From Sphingorhabdus sp. (GTDB lineage Bacteria > Pseudomonadota > Alphaproteobacteria > Sphingomonadales > Sphingomonadaceae): 64,000 bases of DNA. Position 1 is the first letter of the stretch; each line of letters opens with the position of its first letter. The position numbers were made by a program, and so were the translations under genes. The notes below the pieces were generated by a model. That model was not told the DNA's origin, searched no databases, and saw nothing but the letters and a program-made list of their open reading frames with translations. Location: NCBI GenBank assembly GCA_028279555.1, contig JANQNO010000008.1:372001-436000 (forward strand), read 5' to 3'. Shown here one piece after another: positions 27,344-36,393 of the stretch.

Positions 27344-27923
27344 CCAGCCTCCTCAAATCATCCACCGTATCGATATCGGCAAGCAGCCTCGATTCCAAAT
27401 GAATATGCGTCGCGCGGCGCAGCATTTCGCGTGCGCCAGCATCGCCTTGCAGCGCTCCCAACTTGCCAAAGAAACGGCTCGGGAAAATTGCGGGCGGCGA
27501 GGCAGCAGCGCCATCATAGGACGCAAAAATGGTGCTGCGTGGCGCGGCATTGGCCGCCTTCGCCAAATCCGCAATATGCCGTGCAGGGATCAGCGGCATG
27601 TCGGCCAGGCAGATAAACAAAGCGCCGGCATTTGCTTTTTCGGCATGTTTCGCGGCGAGCGCGACCGAACTGGCGATGCCGCTGGAATGCCGCGGATTGA
27701 CGATCACATCAAAACCAGCCGCACGCCAGCCATCGTCGCAGGGATGGTTCGCCGATGCCGCGATGACCAGCTTTCGGTCAAATTCAAACGGAGCCAGCAT
27801 ATCGCTGACATGCAGCCCCAGCATCTTGCCGCGAAAGCCCGCCGCCAGCTTGTCGGCATCACCGAATCGCTTCGAGCGGCCAGCCGCCAAAATGGCCGCG
27901 CAAATCCGTGGTCGTTCAGCCAA
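27327..27923 (-). CDS. MobA-like nucleotidyltransferase (molybdenum cofactor cytidylyl/guanylyl transferase)
   Basis: About 198 residues if started at the TTG at 27923, which overlaps the xdhC-like stop; a longer frame starts at TTG 27959. The NTP-transferase motif is ILAAGRSKRFG with a following DK-L, and the metal-binding site is CLADMPLIP. Members (MocA, MobA) attach CMP or GMP to molybdopterin. Close to XdhC-like and IorAB-like genes, it most likely makes the MCD form used by xanthine-dehydrogenase-family enzymes. Confidence 0.85.
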   Translation of the reverse strand: MAERPRICAAILAAGRSKRFGDADKLAAGFRGKMLGLHVSDMLAPFEFDRKLVIAASANHPCDDGWRAAGFDVIVNPRHSSGIASSVALAAKHAEKANAGALFICLADMPLIPARHIADLAKAANAAPRSTIFASYDGAAASPPAIFPSRFFGKLGALQGDAGAREMLRRATHIHLESRLLADIDTVDDLRRLDDAAS

Positions 27924-28863
27924 TCGCCGTCCATTCCTGCGAATGATAGTTTTGGACAATCTCGCCCAAAGCCGAAAGCGCCAGCGTTTCGGGATCGCGC
28001 GAGGAATGAAACAACCCTATCGGCGCATGAATCCGGTCCAGCTCTTTTTCTCCCACGCCCAGATTCTTTAGCGCTTCGGTTCGAAAGGTGTGGGCGCGGC
28101 GGCTGCCCATCGCGCCCAAATAGAAATGCGGTAGCGAAAGCGCGCGCGCCATCAACTGGATCTCCCAATCATGGTCGTGGAACAGAAAGACGATTGCGGT
28201 CCAGGCATCGCTTTTGATGGCAGAAGTATCCTCCGGCGTTGCCAATTGCGTGACCGAAGCCCGGATATTCTGCAATTCTTCGACAAGCATGGTGTCAGGC
28301 GTGAGGATATGGGCCTCCAGCTCCATATTCCCCGCCAGCCTCGTCAATGCCGCAACGCTGGCACCATGCCCCAGAATAAGCAGCCGGGGCTCCGGCCAAT
28401 GCGCGATCACAGCCTGACCAGCTGTGGAATCGAACTGAGGCTTTTGCCATGCGCCGACAAAGTTGGCAGCAGGCTCCTCCAGACCCAGCGTGAGGGAAAA
28501 AGGAACGCGGCGAGCAATGGCACCGCAGCAGGCCTCGATCAACTCGCCGTTCCCCAGCGGGAGAAAATGAATGTCGAGCCCGCCGCCGCATGGGAGTTTG
28601 ATATCGATATAGGGAGAGCCCGACCCAAAACGCACCAGGCGCGGCGCGCGGCGTTCAAGCGCTTCGAGTGCCTCGGACACAACAGCATTTTCTATACATC
28701 CACCCGAAAGCGAGCCGGCAAAGCGGCCATCCTCGCCGACGCCCATATGCGCGCCCACATCGCGCATCGAGGAGCCTTCAACCGAAACCACTGTCACAAG
28801 AACGCAGCGCTGACCTGCCGCCAAGCGCTCGGAAAGGAAAGAAAAAATGCGCCCCTGGTCCAC
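27916..28863 (-). CDS. XdhC/CoxI family molybdenum-enzyme maturation protein
   Basis: 315 residues, GTG start. The N-terminal XdhC_CoxI domain contains VVSVEGSSMRDVGAHMGV and the conserved SLSGGCIENAVV; the C-terminal Rossmann-like domain has LLILGHGASVAAL near residue 160 and FYLGAMGSRRAH. XdhC binds mature cofactor and delivers its sulfurated form to the catalytic subunit. Its neighbours are the cytochrome c and IorAB-like genes upstream and the MobA-like gene downstream. Confidence 0.9.
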   Translation of the reverse strand: MDQGRIFSFLSERLAAGQRCVLVTVVSVEGSSMRDVGAHMGVGEDGRFAGSLSGGCIENAVVSEALEALERRAPRLVRFGSGSPYIDIKLPCGGGLDIHFLPLGNGELIEACCGAIARRVPFSLTLGLEEPAANFVGAWQKPQFDSTAGQAVIAHWPEPRLLILGHGASVAALTRLAGNMELEAHILTPDTMLVEELQNIRASVTQLATPEDTSAIKSDAWTAIVFLFHDHDWEIQLMARALSLPHFYLGAMGSRRAHTFRTEALKNLGVGEKELDRIHAPIGLFHSSRDPETLALSALGEIVQNYHSQEWTAIG

Positions 28864-28895
28864 GCGGCCGTCCTAGCGATCTTGACGGCGGACCG

Positions 28896-29366
28896 TCACC
28901 CCGCCAGCGTCTTGAGATAGGCGATGATTGCCTTGCGCTGCTCAGCGTCGCCGACCGCGCCTGCAGCCATCGTCGTGCCCGGAACCTTCGCCGCAGGATC
29001 GGCGATATAGGCATCCAGCTCAGCATCATTCCATACGATTCCCGATGCCTTGAGCGCTTCTGAAAATCCGAAACCATCGACCGATGCTGCCTTGCGGCCT
29101 ACGACTCCGTACAAGGTGGGACCGGGGCCGGCAGGCGCGTCTGCCTCGACAGCATGGCAGGCCGAACAGACGGCAAAAGCCTCTTTTCCTGTCGCAATGA
29201 TATCGCCAGCTGGCGCATCATCGGTGGCAGGCTCGGCGGCGGCCTGTTTTGGCGCTTGGCCCGGCTCGCGAACAACGATCTGCTCGGTGGGCCCGGGCGC
29301 CGGGTCAGCGCCGCAAGCCGCAAGCAGCAGCGATAAGGCAGCAGCCCCAATTGCCGTATTCTTCAT
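28896..29366 (-). CDS. Class I cytochrome c, lipoprotein
   Basis: 156 residues starting MKNTAIG. A lipoprotein signal peptide ends in LLLAACG (lipobox, Cys about 18), so the protein is probably tethered to the membrane on the periplasmic side. A charged, Ala/Pro-rich linker precedes the cytochrome domain, in which heme attachment is CSACH and the distal Met ligand lies in PGTTMA. Located between IorB and XdhC genes, it is the likely electron acceptor for the molybdenum hydroxylase. Confidence 0.9.
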   Translation of the reverse strand: MKNTAIGAAALSLLLAACGADPAPGPTEQIVVREPGQAPKQAAAEPATDDAPAGDIIATGKEAFAVCSACHAVEADAPAGPGPTLYGVVGRKAASVDGFGFSEALKASGIVWNDAELDAYIADPAAKVPGTTMAAGAVGDAEQRKAIIAYLKTLAG

Positions 29367-29389
29367 ATTCTGCTCCCCGTCCGGTGCGA

Positions 29390-31633
29390 TCAAGCCCAGT
29401 TCATCTTGCTGAGCGGCAACTCGCGCACCCGCTTTCCGGTTGCCGCGAAAATGGCATTGGTGACGGCGGGTGCAACAGGCGGCAAACCAGGTTCGCCCGC
29501 ACCGCCCAGACGCTCCGCATCACCATTGATCAAGGCCACTTCCACTTCCGGCATCTCGTTCATGCGAAGCATCTGATAATCATGGAAATTGCTCTGCTGG
29601 ACAGCACCGTCCTTGATCGTGATTTCGCCGTAGAGCGCTGCCGTCATCCCATAGACTATGGCGCTTTCCATCTGCGCCTTCACCGCATCGGGGTTCATGG
29701 CAAATCCGACATCGGCACAGCAAAAAACCTTGCTGACCTTCGGTTTTTCGCCGGTCATATCCACTTCGGCGACTTCGGCCACAATCGAACCGAAGGAAGG
29801 AACAAGCGCAATGCCGCGTCCATGGCCCCCGGGCATTTCGCTGCCCCAGCCAGCCATCTTTGCAGCCTTGTTCAAAACGGCGAGATGGCGCGGCGAGCCC
29901 TCGAGCAATTCGCGGCGGAGCACGAGCGGATCCTTACCCGCCGCTTCTGCTACCTCATCGACGAAGCTCTCGATGAACCAGGCCTGCTGGCTGTGATCGA
30001 CCGAACGCCAGGGCCCGAAGCGCAGATGCATCGGAACATCGACCTTGCGCACCAGCTGATTGGGGATTGCATAATAAGGCACGGTCGGTGCCTCTTGCGG
30101 ATCGAACAGATGGGTATGGATATTATTCCAGGAAACGACCCTGCCCTTCTCGTCGAGCCCGGCTTCGAAGCGGCTGGTCGAGGAGGGGCGATAGAAATCC
30201 TGGGCCGTATCTTCCTCGCGCGACCAGATAAGCTTGACCGGATATCCCGCCGCCTTGGCCAGACGCGCAGCCATGATCGCATGATCCACCTCGGAACGGC
30301 GGCCAAATCCGCCGCCGAGAAAAGCGTTGTTGAGCGTAACATCGTCCTCACCAAGGCCCAGGCTCTCCGCCACCGCGCGGCGAATGCGCAGCGGTGCCTG
30401 CGTGCCGATCCAGACCTCGCATTTGCCATCCTTAACGCTGACCGTGCAGTTCATCGGTTCCATCGTCGCATGGGCCAGAAACGGAACCTTGTATTCCGCC
30501 GTAACCTTCTTGGCAGCGCCAGCAAAAGCCTCCACCGCATCGCCCTCGGATATTTCGGTGTCGCCGCCGTCGCTGCCCGCTTCATCCAGAGCATCGGAGT
30601 AGCGTTTGAAAATCGCGTCCTGATCCAGCGATTGCCCTTCGGATTTCGAATAGGTCGCCTGCACCTTGCCGAGCGCCTGCTGCGCCTGCCAATAGCCATC
30701 GGCAATAACCGCCACAAAATCCCCCATATTGAGGATTTGCAAAACGCCAGGCATCGTCTTGGCAGCATTTGCATCGATTTTCTCGACGGTCGAACCGACC
30801 ACCGGCGGCGCTTTGACTGCGGCATATTTCATGCCCTCGACCTTGGCATCGATGCCGAAAATCGCGGTGCCATCGACTTTGGAGGGGATATCCTTGCGCG
30901 GCATCGGCTTGCCCATCAGCTTGAATTCACCAACCGCCTTGCGTTTCGGCCTGACCGGAAGGCTCTGCGCAGCAGCAGCGGCGGCAAACTCGCCATAGGT
31001 TGCCGACTTGCCCGACGCCTTGTGGCTCAGCATGCTCCTGGCCGTCGTGATTTCTTCGGCCGGCACGCCCCATTCTTCAGCTGCAGCCGCGATCAGCATC
31101 TGCCTTGCCGCAGCGCCGGCCGTGCGCATGTCGCGCTGGCCGGTCCCGCGGATCGAAAAGCTGCCGCCGGTAATCTGCAGATCCATCATGTCGGCGATTT
31201 TCAGGAAGGAACCCTCGACCGTAGGCTCCAGAATCTTCGGCACCTCGAGCGTCGGCGCCAGAAATTCGCGGCCGATCGCTCCGGAGGCGTAGCGCGCGGT
31301 CGCTGGGGATTCGAGCATTTCCACCTTTTCCCAGTCGGCATCCATCTCGTCTGCCAGCATTTGCGCCAGTGTGGATTGCGAACCCTGACCCATTTCGACA
31401 TGCGGCACGATCGCCGTCACCTTGTTGTCGGCGGCGATCTTGACCCAGGCGTTGATCAGCTCCTCACCCTCGCCTTTGGCCAGCCTTTTCTTCATCTCGT
31501 CGGTCGGATTTCCGGGCCTGACCGCCACGCCAACCACCAGCGCGCCACCAGCCAATACGCCGGCACCGATAAAGGCGCGCCGCGTCCATTTGCCTTTCTT
31601 CTTCGGCTTTTCGGTTTCAGCTGCCTCGCTCAT
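29390..31633 (-). CDS. Molybdopterin-binding subunit of IorB-type aldehyde/isoquinoline oxidoreductase
   Basis: 747 residues. The N-terminus [19 protein letters not shown] resembles a twin-arginine-type signal or anchor, consistent with periplasmic activity. The rest matches the large subunit of the xanthine dehydrogenase family in the IorB split arrangement: [19 protein letters not shown] near 80, [15 protein letters not shown] near 360, [12 protein letters not shown] near 415 and a C-terminal [14 protein letters not shown] with the catalytic glutamate. Substrates of relatives include isoquinoline, aldehydes and nicotinate; the real one is unknown. It overlaps the small-subunit gene by four bases. 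Confidence 0.92.
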   Translation of the reverse strand: MSEAAETEKPKKKGKWTRRAFIGAGVLAGGALVVGVAVRPGNPTDEMKKRLAKGEGEELINAWVKIAADNKVTAIVPHVEMGQGSQSTLAQMLADEMDADWEKVEMLESPATARYASGAIGREFLAPTLEVPKILEPTVEGSFLKIADMMDLQITGGSFSIRGTGQRDMRTAGAAARQMLIAAAAEEWGVPAEEITTARSMLSHKASGKSATYGEFAAAAAAQSLPVRPKRKAVGEFKLMGKPMPRKDIPSKVDGTAIFGIDAKVEGMKYAAVKAPPVVGSTVEKIDANAAKTMPGVLQILNMGDFVAVIADGYWQAQQALGKVQATYSKSEGQSLDQDAIFKRYSDALDEAGSDGGDTEISEGDAVEAFAGAAKKVTAEYKVPFLAHATMEPMNCTVSVKDGKCEVWIGTQAPLRIRRAVAESLGLGEDDVTLNNAFLGGGFGRRSEVDHAIMAARLAKAAGYPVKLIWSREEDTAQDFYRPSSTSRFEAGLDEKGRVVSWNNIHTHLFDPQEAPTVPYYAIPNQLVRKVDVPMHLRFGPWRSVDHSQQAWFIESFVDEVAEAAGKDPLVLRRELLEGSPRHLAVLNKAAKMAGWGSEMPGGHGRGIALVPSFGSIVAEVAEVDMTGEKPKVSKVFCCADVGFAMNPDAVKAQMESAIVYGMTAALYGEITIKDGAVQQSNFHDYQMLRMNEMPEVEVALINGDAERLGGAGEPGLPPVAPAVTNAIFAATGKRVRELPLSKMNWA

Positions 31634-32118
31634 GCCGCTGCCTCCTCATTGCTGGATGTCTCCATCCCGGCAGCAACCTTGATCGCCTTTTTGATCCGCC
31701 CATACATGCCGCAGCGGCAGACATTGCCGGCCATCGCCGCATTGATCTGCTCATCGCTGGGATTGGGATTGCGTTTCAGCAGCGCCGCCGCCGACATCAG
31801 CTGCCCGGACTGGCAATATCCGCATTGCGGAACCTGTTCGCTGATCCAGGCCTGCTGCAATTTGCTGAGTGTGCCATCCTCACCGGCCAGCCCCTCGATC
31901 GTCGTGACGGCCTTGCCATCGGCCTCCGAAACGGGCGTCGAGCAGGATCGTACCGGCTTACCATCAAGATGCACCGTGCAGGCACCGCATTGCGCGATCC
32001 CGCAGCCAAATTTGGTGCCTGACATTTCCAGCTGTTCGCGCACGACCCAGAGGATGGGCGTGGCGGGATCGACATCAACCTCCGCCTGCTTGCCATTGAC
32101 GGTCATGGTGATGCTCAT
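31630..32118 (-). CDS. (2Fe-2S)-binding small subunit, IorA type
   Basis: 162 residues carrying two [2Fe-2S] clusters. The plant-ferredoxin-like cluster is in [15 protein letters not shown] and a following RSC; the alpha-helical cluster is in QCGYCQSGQ and CRCGMYGRI. It passes electrons from the molybdenum centre of the partner encoded downstream to the cytochrome. No FAD-binding subunit is present, which is the IorAB pattern and fits a cytochrome acceptor instead of NAD. The ATG is preceded by GAGAGAA. Confidence 0.92.
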   Translation of the reverse strand: MSITMTVNGKQAEVDVDPATPILWVVREQLEMSGTKFGCGIAQCGACTVHLDGKPVRSCSTPVSEADGKAVTTIEGLAGEDGTLSKLQQAWISEQVPQCGYCQSGQLMSAAALLKRNPNPSDEQINAAMAGNVCRCGMYGRIKKAIKVAAGMETSSNEEAAA

Positions 32119-32207
32119 AAATTCTCTCCCGGCTCGTGGCAGATTCTATAACAATGGCCGGAGATGTCCAGTCGGGTTGCGAATTGCAACTATTGGCATG
32201 CCTATGC

Positions 32208-34172
32208 TTATTGGGGCGCTTCCTCGCCGGGCTTTTGCCAGACTGCAGAGGAGGCCGGTTTCATCTCGCTGGTGCCAATCAGAAACTCTGCGTTCTTCGG
32301 CAGGCCATCCAATCCGGCAAGCGACAGATTGCCCGGGCCATAGTTGCAGGCAAAGACATAGCCACCCGCTCGCCGCAGGCGCAAATCCCGCGGCAGATTA
32401 TGGACAGTCAGCTCGGCCTCACTGGCCATCGTAGCAAAGATTTGCTTCGCCATCTTTGCCGAAGGCCAGACCGCCAGGTAACGGAAATCTCCTTGCTGAT
32501 AGAGCGCGCCATCGCCCGATTCGAGCGACAGCTCAGGCAGCAGGTCAGTTTCGATGTCTTCCTTCCATCGGCCAACAGCACTGCCCTCAAAAACTTCTTC
32601 CAGTCCCGGCCGCAGGCTTTCCACGCGGCCAACCTTGACCGGCAGGACTTTCTGCAGGGGCCCCGGCCCTAGCTCCGGCGGGATCTGGAAATCCGCAGTC
32701 TTGCTGCCGCTGCGCGGGCCAAAAAGAACGGGCAGATCGAGCGCAGCCAAATGATCAATCAGCTCTTGGGAAAGGACCGGCAGACTTGGCGCGATGACCA
32801 TCTTGTAGCCATCGAGCCGGGCATGGGGCGCAACGATATCGATGTTGAGGCCCAGTTGCCGCAGCGCGCTGTACATCTCGAAAACAAGCTCGACATAGCG
32901 AAAATCCTTCCCCTGCGGCTGGGTCTGAAAAAGCCAGTCCGCCTCATAGGAAAACAGCAGCGCCACCGGGGCCTGCGCCGGTGTTTCGGGCAAATCAAGC
33001 CTTGCCAAATCCTCTGCAGCGCGTACCGCCTCTTCGCCGCCCGGTGCAATTTCACCGTCCGGCCTCAAAAGCCCGGCGTGCATCTGCTCCTGCGCGAAGG
33101 GCACCTGCCGCCAGCGGAAATAGGAACAGAATTCTGCTCCATGCGCGGCGGCCTCCAGCGTCCAAAGATGCACCATGCCGGGCAGCGGCGCAGGGTTCCA
33201 GCGGGCCCAGTTTACCGGACCCGGCTGCTGCTCCATCACGCCCCACCGGCCATGCTTGCAGCAGCCGCGGTATAGATCATGGTGAAAGGCGGCAATGTCG
33301 GGATGCCCCTGCCGCGCATAGCGGAGCTTGTCCTCTTCGCTGAACCAATATTGTTCCAGGAAACCGAGCGGATAGCTGTCCCAGCTGGCGATATCGAGAT
33401 CGGCACCGACATCATGATGATCGAAATCGGTCACAAAACCCATGAAATTATGCATGATGTCGCGTCCCGGCGAATGGGCGCGCAATATGTCCACCTGTAG
33501 CCGGTTGAAGCGCACCACCTCATCGGAGGCAAAGCGGCGATAGTCGAGCATATGCGCCGGATTGGGTTCGGTGACCGTCAAATTGGGCGGATCAACTTCG
33601 TCAAAAGAACGATATTCCATCGACCAGAAAACATTGCCCCAGGCCGTGTTGAGCGCGTCGACGTCGTCATATTTCGCGGCCAGCCATTTGCGAAATGCGT
33701 CAGCAGCGGCTTGCGAATAGCTGACCGTTGTCTCGTGGCAGCCATATTCATTATCGGTCTGCCATCCGGTCACCGCCGGATGGTTGCCATAGCGTTCTGC
33801 CAGAGCGGTAACGATACGCGCGCACTCTTTGCGATAGTCCGGATGCGAAAAACAATAATGCCGCCGCGAGCCATATTTGCGCGGGCGGCCATCGGCATCG
33901 ACCGCGACGATATCGGGCATCTGATCCACCAGCCATTTGGGCGGGGTTGCGGTTGGCGTGCCCAGAATGACAGACAGACCTGCATCGCCCAGGATAGAGA
34001 TCGCGCGGTCGAGCCAAGCCCAGTCATACCGGCCTGGCTCCGGCTCCAGCCGGCTCCACGTAAATTCGCCAATCCGCGCCTGCGACAGGCCCATGTCGGC
34101 CATGCGCCGCGCATCTTCTACCCACAGCTCCTCCGGCCAATGTTCGGGATAGTAGCAGCAGCCGAGCTTCAT
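32208..34172 (-). CDS. Beta-galactosidase, glycoside hydrolase family 42
   Basis: 654 residues, usual GH42 length. N-terminus MKLGCCYYPEHWPEELW is typical. The acid/base is Glu142 in QTDNEYG and the nucleophile is Glu314 in GVMEQQPGPVNW. The trimerisation and C-terminal beta domains follow (about 390-650). No signal peptide, so it acts in the cytoplasm on imported beta-galactosides. Its start overlaps the stop of the GH36 gene by four bases, so both are co-translated. Confidence 0.95.
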   Translation of the reverse strand: MKLGCCYYPEHWPEELWVEDARRMADMGLSQARIGEFTWSRLEPEPGRYDWAWLDRAISILGDAGLSVILGTPTATPPKWLVDQMPDIVAVDADGRPRKYGSRRHYCFSHPDYRKECARIVTALAERYGNHPAVTGWQTDNEYGCHETTVSYSQAAADAFRKWLAAKYDDVDALNTAWGNVFWSMEYRSFDEVDPPNLTVTEPNPAHMLDYRRFASDEVVRFNRLQVDILRAHSPGRDIMHNFMGFVTDFDHHDVGADLDIASWDSYPLGFLEQYWFSEEDKLRYARQGHPDIAAFHHDLYRGCCKHGRWGVMEQQPGPVNWARWNPAPLPGMVHLWTLEAAAHGAEFCSYFRWRQVPFAQEQMHAGLLRPDGEIAPGGEEAVRAAEDLARLDLPETPAQAPVALLFSYEADWLFQTQPQGKDFRYVELVFEMYSALRQLGLNIDIVAPHARLDGYKMVIAPSLPVLSQELIDHLAALDLPVLFGPRSGSKTADFQIPPELGPGPLQKVLPVKVGRVESLRPGLEEVFEGSAVGRWKEDIETDLLPELSLESGDGALYQQGDFRYLAVWPSAKMAKQIFATMASEAELTVHNLPRDLRLRRAGGYVFACNYGPGNLSLAGLDGLPKNAEFLIGTSEMKPASSAVWQKPGEEAPQ

Positions 34173-36283
34173 GCTTTTACCTTCTCAAGCGCGATCAGCC
34201 AGGCGGTTTCGGGATGGGTGAGCGGCAGCGCCAAGCCCTGCCGCATTAATGCCCTGCCGCTCAATTTCAGCCCTTCCTGCCATTGGCTCTTGTTGGGAAG
34301 ATGGTTTTGCGCCTTCCTGGGCCAGGGTTTGGGAAGCGTCACCCGGTACAGCTTGTCCGGCTCCAGCCCCTTGAGACGGATGGGCCAGGCGTTGAAAGCC
34401 TCGCCAAACCCTGTTTGCGCGGCCATGGCGATGCCGCGGTCACCGTCCGCAACCATGTGCGCAAAGATGCCGTGATCGAAACTGTCCAGCCGATAATAAT
34501 CGCCGCGATGAAGCAATGCGCGCCACGCCTTGTAAAGCGCGATATGCGCGCGCAGATTATCGCGCTCCTGTTCGCTCATCTCCGCCGGATTGGCCTCCAC
34601 GCCGAAATGACCGAACAGCGCGACCTTGCAGCGGAAATCCATATCGGTCTTCCTGCCGGTGACCGGATTGGGTGACGGGCCGACATGGTTGCCCAGCACC
34701 TCCAGCGGCAGAAAACGGCTCCAGCCGGTCATGATGCGAATGCGCTCTATCGGATCATTATTGTCGCTCGGCCAGACACGGTGGCAGCGCCCAAGCAGCT
34801 CCAAATCCACGCGCCCGCCGCCGCTGGAACAACTTTCTATCTCAACATGCGGGTGGGCGGCCCTCAGGCGATCCAGCAGATCGTAAAAGCCCTCGGTTTG
34901 CGCGGTCGGCGCTGACCCTTGCGCGCCTTCCATTGGAAATAGCCGCCGGTTATGATCCCATTTCAGATAGGCGATATCGTGACCAGCAAGCAAACGGTCG
35001 AGCGCGTCAAAGATATGATCGCGAACTTCGGCGCGGCTGAGATCGAGCACAAGTTGATTGCGCTCGGTGGGACGGTTGATCGCATCATCATGCAAACACC
35101 AGCCCGGATGGGCCCGGTAAAGATCGCTGTCTGGCGAAACCATTTCCGGTTCGACCCACAGCCCAAAATCCATACCGAGCGATCCGACATGATCGATCAA
35201 CGGTTTCAGACCCTCAGGAAAGATACCGGGATCAACCTCCCAATCGCCCAGGCCAGCGCAGTCATTGCGCCGCCCCAAAAACCAGCCGTCGTCGAGAACA
35301 AAGCGTTCGACGCCAAGCTCTGCGGCGTCCCTCGCCAACTGGATCAACTGGCTCTCTCCGAGATCAAATCCGAGCGCTTCCCAACTGTTGAGATGGACCT
35401 TGCGCGGCGGCCAACCGCTCCTCTCGGGGAGCACGGAATCTCGCACATGGCTGTGAAAGTTGCAGGTAACATCGTCCTGGTCCAGGCCCCAGGCAAAGCA
35501 GGCTTCGGGGCTTGAATACTCTTCGCCGGGAGCGAGCTCGAAGCCCAAAGCTTCCGGCGAAACACCGCCCACAAAAAGCACGCGGCCATCCTCGTCCCGC
35601 TGGACAGCGCTGTAATGGTCCCCGCTCCATGCGAGATGGTAGCCAATGCATTCTTTGTCATTCTCACTGCCGAAAACCAGCCAGTTTCCACCAGCATATC
35701 CGGGCTTGCCGCCCCGCGACCGGAAGACGGTTGATCCGCGACCGATGGCCTGCGTTTCCTCCGACATTTCCCGCGCCCATCGGCCCGGGAAGGCCGTTAC
35801 CCGGTCATAGACAGCCGGCAGCGGCAGGACCAGCGACGGGAACTGCTCTATCCGGATCGGCTGCTTGCCATCATTGAACAGACGATAGCGGCTGCGGACC
35901 ATGCCTTCGTCGCTCATGCGCCATGTGCATTCCAGAACAAGGGCATTTTTCGGGTCGTTCCAACGGGCGCAGATTTGGTGATCGTCGCTTTCAAGCCCAT
36001 CGAGCTGAAACCGCGTAGCCATCCTCTCGCCAGCCCTGGCAAGCCGCAAAGCGGGTGGCCCGGCATAGCCATCGCGCGTTTGGGGCAAGAGGCCAGGAGG
36101 CAAGGGCATGTCGGGCTGATTTTCATGTTTGCCATGCTGGCTCGCGGTGTGGACAGCAATTGCATCTTCACGCGCGGGCAAAGCCGATCCGGCATAGATC
36201 AGGTCGACGGTATCGCCAACTGCCGCCAGAAGCAGCGTGGTGCCGGCGCTGTCGAGCCGAACAGGTGCGAAGCGCTGTGCCAT
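34169..36283 (-). CDS. Alpha-galactosidase, glycoside hydrolase family 36
   Basis: 704 residues from the ATG at 36283, the usual length and N-terminus (MAQRFAPVRLDSAGTTLLLA); an open extension of 58 codons upstream looks non-coding. The catalytic nucleophile is the Asp in YLKWDHNRR, and the acid/base Asp lies in WPSDNNDPIERI, preceded by SCSSGGGRVDLELL. No signal peptide, so it acts in the cytoplasm. It removes alpha-galactose from oligosaccharides such as melibiose or raffinose-type sugars. It is divergent from the symporter gene at 36394. Confidence 0.94.
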   Translation of the reverse strand: MAQRFAPVRLDSAGTTLLLAAVGDTVDLIYAGSALPAREDAIAVHTASQHGKHENQPDMPLPPGLLPQTRDGYAGPPALRLARAGERMATRFQLDGLESDDHQICARWNDPKNALVLECTWRMSDEGMVRSRYRLFNDGKQPIRIEQFPSLVLPLPAVYDRVTAFPGRWAREMSEETQAIGRGSTVFRSRGGKPGYAGGNWLVFGSENDKECIGYHLAWSGDHYSAVQRDEDGRVLFVGGVSPEALGFELAPGEEYSSPEACFAWGLDQDDVTCNFHSHVRDSVLPERSGWPPRKVHLNSWEALGFDLGESQLIQLARDAAELGVERFVLDDGWFLGRRNDCAGLGDWEVDPGIFPEGLKPLIDHVGSLGMDFGLWVEPEMVSPDSDLYRAHPGWCLHDDAINRPTERNQLVLDLSRAEVRDHIFDALDRLLAGHDIAYLKWDHNRRLFPMEGAQGSAPTAQTEGFYDLLDRLRAAHPHVEIESCSSGGGRVDLELLGRCHRVWPSDNNDPIERIRIMTGWSRFLPLEVLGNHVGPSPNPVTGRKTDMDFRCKVALFGHFGVEANPAEMSEQERDNLRAHIALYKAWRALLHRGDYYRLDSFDHGIFAHMVADGDRGIAMAAQTGFGEAFNAWPIRLKGLEPDKLYRVTLPKPWPRKAQNHLPNKSQWQEGLKLSGRALMRQGLALPLTHPETAWLIALEKVKA

Positions 36284-36393
36284 CCCGGCAAGGATAAGCG
36301 GGGAAGCATCAAAAGAGTCAAATGCTTCTTTGCAATATCTGCATGCTGGCCTAGTGATTGCAGCGGAACCAATGGAGATGCGGGGAGAATAGC
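36284..36393. promoter_or_regulatory. Divergent promoter region of the galactoside locus with inverted repeat
   Basis: 110 bases between the GH36 gene (minus) and the symporter gene (plus). A perfect inverted repeat, GAAGCAT (36303-36309) and ATGCTTC (36322-36328) with a 12-base spacer, lies about 20 bases upstream of the GH36 start. It may be the binding site of a sugar-responsive regulator; no regulator gene lies within the locus. Confidence 0.45.

Noticed and set aside
29249-32434. 1061-codon plus-strand open frame antisense to the molybdenum hydroxylase genes
   Set aside because: It lies opposite IorA and IorB genes whose domains and motifs are complete. The product resembles no family and has the His/Arg-rich look of an antisense shadow in GC-rich DNA.
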